Of a stretch of 10,784 nt of DNA, positions 7,035 to 10,784 are shown one piece after another. The DNA is taken from positions 1 through 10,784 of the forward strand of contig JBGPBY010000242.1 in the NCBI GenBank assembly GCA_041481485.1, in the 5' to 3' direction. Under the pieces are notes generated by a model. The model made no database searches. It saw nothing but the letters and a program-made list of their open reading frames with translations, and was not told where the DNA came from. The number at the start of each line of letters is the position of its first letter. Within the stretch, counting starts at the first letter, position 1. The position numbers were made by a program, and so were the translations under genes. Source of the DNA: JBGPBY01 sp041481485. GTDB lineage: Bacteria; Acidobacteriota; Terriglobia; 20CM-2-55-15.

Positions 7035-7058
7035 CCGGCGGCCGCGATCGGCCGCCGG
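7035..7058. terminator. Strong 10-bp GC hairpin between convergent genes
   Basis: CCGGCGGCCG (7035-7044) and CGGCCGCCGG (7049-7058) form a perfect ten-pair stem with the loop CGAT. It lies between the 3' ends of the AAA_14 gene and the minus-strand DUF892 gene, only 14 bases from the latter's stop, as expected for a bidirectional barrier to transcription. No T-run follows on either strand, so it is not a canonical intrinsic terminator. It could also be a palindromic repeat element. The rest of 6952-7072 shows nothing recognisable. Confidence 0.4.
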
Positions 7059-7072
7059 ACTTCCCGGTGTAT

Positions 7073-7576
7073 CTAAGCGATCAATCGCTCTGTGATCTTG
7101 CCCTCCATGATGTGACGGACAATACGCCGATCTCGTTCGAGAAGCGCCATCTTGCCCGCGAGAGTGGTTTCCAGAAGTACACCCACGCCGTAGTGACCGG
7201 TAACGTCAGACGCAATCAACAGCATCGCGTATTCTGCCATTCGCAAATGAGCGAGATGCGTCGCCTTGGCAAGAATATAAAGATGCCGCGCTGCGGGGGA
7301 TTGGATTTCTGACAGTTCCTTCTTGAAGTCTTCCATGAAAATTTCCTGAAGGCGTCCAGTCAGCTTCACTGGCTCCTCGTCGATCATTTCGAAACACTGG
7401 TCCAGGGCATCCAGATTCTGCTCTGCAATAAAGGCGCGGGCGCTAAGTGCCTCCTGCACATCGGGGTTCTCCGCGACTTTCGCCATCTCCTGATACATTT
7501 TTACGCTCCGCTCAGTGTTACTGCGGGCGTCACTGAGGAGCATTATGAAAATTTCCTTCGGGTTCCGTGCTGGCAT
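7073..7576 (-). CDS. DUF892 (YciE/YciF-like) ferritin-like protein
   Basis: The 167-residue, all-helical product resembles the DUF892/YciF family, ferritin-like four-helix proteins linked to stress responses in several bacteria. Matching landmarks are the first helix with YQEMAKVAENPDVQEAL (28-44), FIAEQNLDALDQCFEMIDEEP (49-69) corresponding to the family's ...ERLEQVFE.LGEKP, and a second helical pair starting near 96. Several positions usually occupied by metal-binding Glu look substituted: helix 1 (family AEKQL-type, here ARSNT at 17-21), helix 3 (family EHYE-type, here HLAH at 107-110) and helix 4 (family EEK-type, here AGK at 139-141). Metal binding may therefore be lost. The ATG at 7576 has a good Shine-Dalgarno AAGGAG seven bases upstream. 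The gene is transcribed away from an ECF sigma factor gene. Family assignment is from remembered patterns, with moderate certainty. Confidence 0.65.
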   Translation of the reverse strand: MPARNPKEIFIMLLSDARSNTERSVKMYQEMAKVAENPDVQEALSARAFIAEQNLDALDQCFEMIDEEPVKLTGRLQEIFMEDFKKELSEIQSPAARHLYILAKATHLAHLRMAEYAMLLIASDVTGHYGVGVLLETTLAGKMALLERDRRIVRHIMEGKITERLIA

Positions 7577-7873
7577 CAGTTCACTCCTTATTAATTGTTG
7601 GTAGCCGTTGGGTGTTCGATCGTATTAAAGACAACTCTGAGTTTGAATATTCTGGGAAGATTTCCCTTGCTGGGCTTCACCTCCTTCGGCGTCATGAGAA
7701 TGAGGCCTATTGCGTATGCCGGAGAAGTCGCGGCTTTGTGCCAATTCGAAGCAAAATTCTTCCTGTAAAGGGTTACAGGTGCCTGCACTTCCAGTGGCCT
7801 CTAGAATCAACGGATGGCTGGAATGGCGCGTCCATCCCTGTGCGTACGGCCCACGTACTCTGAGATCGTGAGT
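7577..7873. promoter_or_regulatory. Divergent intergenic region, DUF892 gene / sigma factor gene
   Basis: This 297-base region should hold the promoters of both divergent genes. For the minus-strand gene the Shine-Dalgarno AAGGAG is at 7584-7589. A weak sigma70-like candidate is TTCAAA (7642-7647) and TACGAT (7619-7624) on the minus strand with 17 bases between. On the sigma-factor side are the overlapping dyads at 7762-7785. I saw no clear -10/-35 pair for the sigma factor gene. Short reading frames in the region show no family features and are judged to be non-coding. Confidence 0.35.
7762..7785. promoter_or_regulatory. Overlapping dyads upstream of the sigma factor gene
   Basis: CCTGTAA (7762-7768) and TTACAGG (7773-7779) are perfect inverted repeats around AGGG. 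The right arm's CAGG (7776-7779) is also paired with CCTG (7782-7785) across TG. The result is three related half-sites, CCTG...CAGG...CCTG, 88 to 112 bases before the sigma factor start at 7874. This could be a regulator-binding site. No known operator consensus is recognised. Confidence 0.35.
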
Positions 7874-8461
7874 ATGTCCGACGATCAATTGATCGACTCA
7901 CTGAAGTCAGGATGTCACGACGCTCTGGCCGTCTTGTTCGAACGATACCAGCGTCTGGTCTTCGCGGTGGCGCTTCGAATTGTTCGCGATCGCGGTGAAG
8001 CAGAGGACGCCACGCAGAGGATCTTCCTGGATATCTTTCGTTCGATAGCGCGATTCGACCCTGTAAAAGGAACGGCGAAAGCGTGGATTCTGCAGTATGC
8101 CTATCACCGCTCGATCAATTGCCGGATTCAACTGAAGGCGCACCGGTTCTACGATCAGGAAGAACTCGAAAGCGCCGCAGCGTCAACTCCCGATTTGCGC
8201 TATACGTTCGATCGCTTCACTCAGAACGAAATCCGGCAGCTCATTCAGCAAAGCCTGGCCGCATTGAGCAATCCGGAAAGGGATGTGATTGAGCTGGCAA
8301 TCGCCGGTGAACTGACGATGAAAGAGATTGCGGACAAGACCGGAAATACTCTGGTAAACGTGCGACACCGCTATTACCGGGGCCTTCGAAAACTGAGATC
8401 CTTTATCGAGCAATCCGGCCAGCCGAAAAATACCGGCAACAACTTACTTTACTCCCGCTAA
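7874..8461 (+). CDS. ECF-type RNA polymerase sigma factor (sigma-70 family)
   Basis: The product (195 aa from ATG 7874) has the two-domain layout of extracytoplasmic-function sigma factors, which direct RNA polymerase to stress-specific promoters. Region 2 (about 16-88) includes ALAVLFERYQRLVFAVALRI, the DATQRIFLDIFRSI segment and the -10-recognition stretch GTAKAWILQYAYHRSINCR. Region 4 (about 120-178) includes the helix-turn-helix LTMKEIADKTGNTLVNVRHRYYRGLRKLR that reads the -35 element. The start at MSDDQLIDSL fits the family. An in-frame ATG at 7814 would add 20 residues without sigma-factor similarity, and a GTG at 7868 is also possible; none has a strong Shine-Dalgarno sequence. No anti-sigma factor gene follows, and the next gene is on the opposite strand. 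Control must therefore come from elsewhere or be transcriptional, perhaps through the dyads upstream. The divergent DUF892 gene is a plausible target, but this is untested. Confidence 0.93.
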   Translation: MSDDQLIDSLKSGCHDALAVLFERYQRLVFAVALRIVRDRGEAEDATQRIFLDIFRSIARFDPVKGTAKAWILQYAYHRSINCRIQLKAHRFYDQEELESAAASTPDLRYTFDRFTQNEIRQLIQQSLAALSNPERDVIELAIAGELTMKEIADKTGNTLVNVRHRYYRGLRKLRSFIEQSGQPKNTGNNLLYSR

Positions 8462-8484
8462 AGGCATCGCCTATGCGGTTGGCA

Positions 8485-8512
8485 GCACGACTGTCACGAC
8501 TTACCGTCGTGC
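8485..8512. terminator. Possible hairpin between convergent genes
   Basis: GCACGAC (8485-8491) and GTCGTGC (8506-8512) are perfect complements around a 14-base loop. The hairpin lies 24 bases after the sigma factor stop and spans the stop of the minus-strand gene (8501-8503). The loop is large and no T-run follows on either strand, so termination activity is uncertain. Confidence 0.25.
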
Positions 8513-8866
8513 ACCGACCCCGTCGGCGGCATCCATTTTGGGTTTGAGGGTGGAGTAGTTTGCCTTTGCGAATGCCAGATTGGCCGGCGACACGATGATG
8601 GTCGGGCCCTGCGGTGTTCCGCCGGCTGCGAGCAGCGCCATCCGCAGTGCCGGGACTCCGACGATATAGTCCTTAGCGGTCAGTTGATTCTTCTTCAAGA
8701 TTTCCGAAGCCTTAGGATCCTTTTCAATCTGGGCAATTCGTTCTTCGGTGGTCATCTGCGACGACTTTCGCACGCGTTCAGCATAGTCCGGCAAGCTTAC
8801 GACGTACTTTGTCATGGCATCGAGTGCCGTAATCAACTGATTGGCTCGAGCCAATGTCAGGAACAC
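8501..8866 (-). CDS. Small probable secreted protein, family of unknown function, 5' end uncertain
   Basis: The frame encodes about 121 residues from GTG 8866. The open frame reaches back to a TAG at 8882-8884, and the codons between give LSFAVFLTLARA just before NQL, which looks like the hydrophobic core and Ala-X-Ala cleavage site of a signal peptide without its charged start. The rest (TALDAMTKYVVSLPDYAERVRK ... IEKDPKASEILKKNQLTAKDYIVGVPALRMALL ... VSPANLAFAKANYSTL) resembles small secreted proteins of Acidobacteriota and Gemmatimonadota. Those share the pattern 'residue block P.A...L...G.T..EYV....AL' followed by 'AN..F...N', and have no known function. No start codon with a Shine-Dalgarno sequence is visible, so the first codons may be lost or mis-sequenced. 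The 5' end is only 38 bases from the ATG of the divergent phosphatase gene. The gene converges on the sigma factor gene. Confidence 0.62.
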   Translation of the reverse strand: MFLTLARANQLITALDAMTKYVVSLPDYAERVRKSSQMTTEERIAQIEKDPKASEILKKNQLTAKDYIVGVPALRMALLAAGGTPQGPTIIVSPANLAFAKANYSTLKPKMDAADGVGARR

Positions 8867-8871
8867 CGCGA

Positions 8872-8899
8872 ACGACAGGTTCTATTCGATGGATAATAT
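8872..8899 (+). promoter_or_regulatory. Weak candidate promoter for the HAD phosphatase gene
   Basis: ACGACA (8872-8877) and TAATAT (8894-8899), 16 bases apart, resemble sigma70 -35 and -10 elements. If used, transcription would start at about the ATG (8905), giving a leaderless or nearly leaderless mRNA. That fits the lack of a clear Shine-Dalgarno sequence. Each hexamer matches its consensus only partly. Confidence 0.22.
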
Positions 8900-8904
8900 C
8901 GTTC

Positions 8905-9585
8905 ATGTCTGTAACGCATTCGCCGATCACCCACGTCATTTACGACATGGACGGGCTCTTGCTCGACACCGAACCTTTCTATACTCAGGTCACTCTGAAA
9001 ATCGTGAGCCGCTACGGACATACCTTCGACTGGGGTTTGAAATCCCAGATGATCGGGAAGAAAGCCATCGACTCCGCCCGCATTCTCGTGGATGCACTGA
9101 AGTTGCCAATTCGTCCGGAGGAATATCTCCGTGAACGGGAGTCGATGCTCGCGGAGCTATTTCCGACGGCGGAACCTATGCCAGGTGCAGTGCGGCTGAC
9201 ATTGCATCTTGCCAGACACGGAATATCTCAGGCGGTAGCCAGCAGCTCGGATCGCCGGCAGTTCGAATTGAAGACGACGCGGCATCGGAATTGGTTTGAG
9301 TGTTTCCAGTGCATTGTGCTCGGAGACGATCCGGAGGTCCGGCGCGGCAAGCCTGCTCCAGACATCTTCCTTACTGCCGCAGCACGGATGGGTGCGCAAA
9401 ATGAGGACTGTCTCGTTCTTGAGGACGCACCTTCCGGAGTCGAAGCGGCACGCGAGGCCGGGATGTCCGTCGTTGCAGTTCCAAATCCGGGAATGAGTCC
9501 CGCTTCTTTTGGCAACGGACTGCTGATCCTGTCGTCACTGGAATCCTTCGATCCCACAGCCTGGGGACTCCCGGACTTTGATTAG
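8905..9585 (+). CDS. HAD-superfamily phosphatase, HDHD1/PUDP-like (pseudouridine-5'-phosphatase type)
   Basis: The product (226 aa) is a subfamily-I HAD hydrolase. Catalytic motifs are complete: nucleophile D14 and acid/base D16 in YDMDGLLLDTE, motif II SSSDR (113-117), motif III Lys149 in GKPAPDIF and motif IV ED (173-174) in LEDAPSGVEAAREAGM. Beyond these shared motifs, it parallels animal HDHD1 (pseudouridine-5'-phosphatase, which dephosphorylates pseudouridine 5'-monophosphate) from end to end: IGKKA after the cap start, ELFPTA..MPGA, LKTTRH, IVLGDDPEV and the C-terminal GLP. Length is also equal. Substrate is therefore inferred as a nucleotide or sugar monophosphate, PsiMP being the best guess; beta-phosphoglucomutase-like or other phosphatase activity is possible. 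The ATG at 8905 is chosen because the family starts about ten residues before the DxD motif; an ATG at 8854 would overlap the divergent gene. No other pseudouridine gene is nearby. Confidence 0.9.
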   Translation: MSVTHSPITHVIYDMDGLLLDTEPFYTQVTLKIVSRYGHTFDWGLKSQMIGKKAIDSARILVDALKLPIRPEEYLRERESMLAELFPTAEPMPGAVRLTLHLARHGISQAVASSSDRRQFELKTTRHRNWFECFQCIVLGDDPEVRRGKPAPDIFLTAAARMGAQNEDCLVLEDAPSGVEAAREAGMSVVAVPNPGMSPASFGNGLLILSSLESFDPTAWGLPDFD

Positions 9586-9605
9586 CTTCAGTTATCGGTT
9601 CGCTT

Positions 9606-9651
9606 CCACCGGCTTACGCCGGTGGCTAAGGAAATGCGGCCACTCTGTGGC
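9606..9651. repeat. Palindromic intergenic element (two hairpins), REP-like
   Basis: CCACCGGC (9606-9613) and GCCGGTGG (9618-9625) form a perfect eight-pair stem with the loop TTAC. GCCAC (9639-9643) and GTGGC (9647-9651) form a second, smaller hairpin. With the hairpin at 9662-9676 this makes three adjacent stems within 71 bases, immediately after the phosphatase gene. The pattern looks like a repetitive extragenic palindrome, of the kind often spread in Acidobacteriota. No second copy is present in this window, so the repeat nature is inferred. Confidence 0.55.
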
Positions 9652-9661
9652 TCTATCTGGT

Positions 9662-9680
9662 TGCCGCTTCGCGGCATTTT
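9662..9680 (+). terminator. Intrinsic terminator after the HAD phosphatase gene
   Basis: TGCCGC (9662-9667) and GCGGCA (9671-9676) form a six-pair GC-rich stem with a TTC loop, followed at once by TTTT (9677-9680) and then ATATT. This is the best terminator-like signal in the window. It is placed to end transcription of the phosphatase gene 77 bases downstream of its stop. Confidence 0.6.
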
Positions 9681-9727
9681 ATATTCGCCTACAGACTTGC
9701 ACGACTTACGGGACTTCACATGACCCA

Positions 9728-9756
9728 ATGACTCCGCCTCGAACTTTGCCTACAAT
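9728..9756 (+). promoter_or_regulatory. Candidate sigma70 promoter of the PQQ dehydrogenase gene
   Basis: ATGACT (9728-9733) and TACAAT (9751-9756) are separated by exactly 17 bases and match the -35 and -10 consensus at four and five of six positions. The predicted start of transcription near 9763 would leave a leader of about 28 bases that contains the Shine-Dalgarno region AGGACGAGG (9775-9783), seven bases before the ATG at 9791. The promoter lies just after the terminator of the preceding gene, supporting an independent transcription unit. Confidence 0.42.
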
Positions 9757-9790
9757 TGCGCCATCACCTGGCAAAGGACGAGGCGATCTT

Positions 9791-10784
9791 ATGACCCAAC
9801 CCCGGTTTGTAAATGCGTTTCTACTTGCGGTCCTGACGATAGTTCTTCTCGTTCAGGGACAACTTGGTCAAAAACCGGCGCCGCCTCCTGCGCCGAAGTT
9901 GAAGTTTGAACGGCTTCTCAATGCGAATGCGGAACCACAGAACTGGCTGACGTACTCGGGGACCTATGCGAGCCAGCGATACAGCCTGTTGTCGCAGATC
10001 ACACCGGCAAACGTGCAAGACCTGGAACTGAAGTGGAACCTGCCGTCACGAACCGGACTAAACGAAGCGACACCGCTGGTGGTTAACGGCGTCATGTACA
10101 CGGTTCAGAGTCCAAACGATGTCATCGCGCTGGACGCAACGACCGGAAAGACGCTTTGGACGTACTCTCACAAGCCTGATCCTGTGTCAAAGAACTGCTG
10201 CGGCTGGCTGTCTCGTGGTCTTGCAATTCTCGACGACAGGATTTTTCTCGCGACGATGGACGCACGAATCATCGCTATCGACGCCGGAACGGGAAGAGAA
10301 CTCTGGAATAGGAGAGCCGCAGATCCGAATCAGGCCTATGCATTCACGCTTGCCCCACTTGTGGTGAAAGACAAGGTCATTGCCGGCACGGCCGGTGGTG
10401 AATTTGGCGTTCGTGGGTTCATCGCTGCCTGGGACGTGAAGTCGGGCAAGGAGGTCTGGCGATTTCACACGATTCCCGGGCCCGGCGAGCCAGGGCACGA
10501 AACCTGGAGTGACGATTCCTGGATGCACGGCGGAGCACCAATATGGGTTACCGGATCGTATGATCCCGCAACGAATCTGACTTACTGGGGCACCGGAAAT
10601 CCCGGGCCGGATCGGGACGGCAGGGCTCGCCTGGGTGACAATCTCTACAGCTGTTCCGTGATCGCGCTGGATGTCGATACCGGAAAACTAAAGTGGCACT
10701 ACCAGTTTTCCCCACACAACGAATTCGATTGGGATGCGACACAAATCCCTGTACTGGCGGACATGGAGTGGCAAGGCCGCGCCC
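9791..10784 (+). CDS. PQQ-dependent alcohol dehydrogenase, periplasmic (partial, runs off the window)
   Basis: The first 331 residues are present; the 3' end lies outside. A signal peptide (about 1-26, hydrophobic AFLLAVLTIVLLV) predicts a periplasmic quinoprotein that oxidises an alcohol with pyrroloquinoline quinone. Typical beta-propeller W motifs are seen, such as ALDATTGKTLWTY, AIDAGTGRELW, AWDVKSGKEVWRF and ALDVDTGKLKWHY. The active site follows the methanol/ethanol dehydrogenase pattern: vicinal Cys136-Cys137 (the unusual ring-forming disulfide), Glu204 in GGEFGVRG and Asn270 in GTGNPG as metal ligands, and Asp313 in EFDWD as the catalytic base. Asp315, two residues after the base, is the extra ligand found in lanthanide-dependent XoxF-type enzymes, where calcium enzymes have Ala or Ser. 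The ATG at 9791 has GAGG seven bases upstream. Whether a cytochrome c domain is fused at the C-terminus cannot be seen. The substrate is unknown. Confidence 0.93.
   Translation, partial: MTQPRFVNAFLLAVLTIVLLVQGQLGQKPAPPPAPKLKFERLLNANAEPQNWLTYSGTYASQRYSLLSQITPANVQDLELKWNLPSRTGLNEATPLVVNGVMYTVQSPNDVIALDATTGKTLWTYSHKPDPVSKNCCGWLSRGLAILDDRIFLATMDARIIAIDAGTGRELWNRRAADPNQAYAFTLAPLVVKDKVIAGTAGGEFGVRGFIAAWDVKSGKEVWRFHTIPGPGEPGHETWSDDSWMHGGAPIWVTGSYDPATNLTYWGTGNPGPDRDGRARLGDNLYSCSVIALDVDTGKLKWHYQFSPHNEFDWDATQIPVLADMEWQGRA

Noticed and set aside
5800..7576. AAA_14 ATPase plus DUF892 protein as a two-gene defence or toxin-antitoxin unit
   Set aside because: The genes converge with a strong hairpin between them, so they are not co-transcribed, and neither family is known as a partner of the other.
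7567..7863. A 98-codon plus-strand frame between the DUF892 and sigma factor genes
   Set aside because: It overlaps the ribosome site and start of the DUF892 gene, has no Shine-Dalgarno sequence and looks non-coding. The region is better explained as a divergent promoter region.
1..10784. CRISPR arrays, tRNA or rRNA genes, insertion sequences, integrases or phage genes
   Set aside because: No regularly spaced repeats, no tRNA-like or rRNA-like segments and no transposase or integrase motifs were found on either strand.

Overview
The window looks like chromosomal DNA of an Acidobacteriota member, possibly of the Solibacter/Bryobacter or Vicinamibacter type. This is an inference from gene content, because there is no rRNA or other phylogenetic marker. 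The clues are a long Ser/Thr protein kinase whose extracytoplasmic part is built of TolB/PD40 propeller repeats and ends in the typical ...WFEELKRLVP, a secreted protein made of carboxypeptidase-regulatory-like repeats, an ECF sigma factor, a PQQ-dependent alcohol dehydrogenase, and palindromic intergenic elements. I see no prophage, CRISPR array, transposase, tRNA or rRNA.

Layout. (1) Bases 1-1650 hold, on the minus strand, the C-terminal half of a SecA-type translocase ATPase. The first nucleotide-binding domain is missing, and a short reading frame with a signal-peptide-like start lies directly upstream in another frame. This looks like a decayed locus. (2) Bases 1703-5709 hold, on the plus strand, the receptor-like kinase followed 54 bases later by a secreted three-repeat protein. 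That protein appears to start at a CTG codon behind a strong Shine-Dalgarno sequence. Its stop codon overlaps a 24-codon remnant that repeats the 3' end of the kinase gene almost exactly, which is a scar of gene loss or recombination. (3) Bases 5759-6951 hold a solitary AAA_14/DUF4143 ATPase, preceded by a 32-base dyad that ends nine bases before its ATG. (4) Bases 7073-8461 hold a DUF892 (YciE/YciF, ferritin-like) gene on the minus strand, divergent from an ECF sigma factor on the plus strand. The shared intergenic region carries overlapping dyads. (5) Bases 8501-9585 hold a small probably secreted protein gene on the minus strand with a doubtful 5' end, back to back with a HAD phosphatase that resembles animal pseudouridine-5'-phosphatase (HDHD1/PUDP) along its whole length. 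(6) Bases 9606-9680 hold a cluster of three hairpins, the last a good intrinsic terminator. (7) From 9791 to the window edge runs a PQQ dehydrogenase whose active site carries the Asp-X-Asp signature associated with lanthanide use.

I could not recognise a coherent new multi-gene system. The genes look like mostly independent units with several signs of gene erosion. The strongest leads are the CTG start with a self-occluding ribosome site, the duplicated kinase 3' end, the dyad upstream of the AAA_14 ATPase, the PUDP-like phosphatase and the predicted lanthanide-type dehydrogenase.
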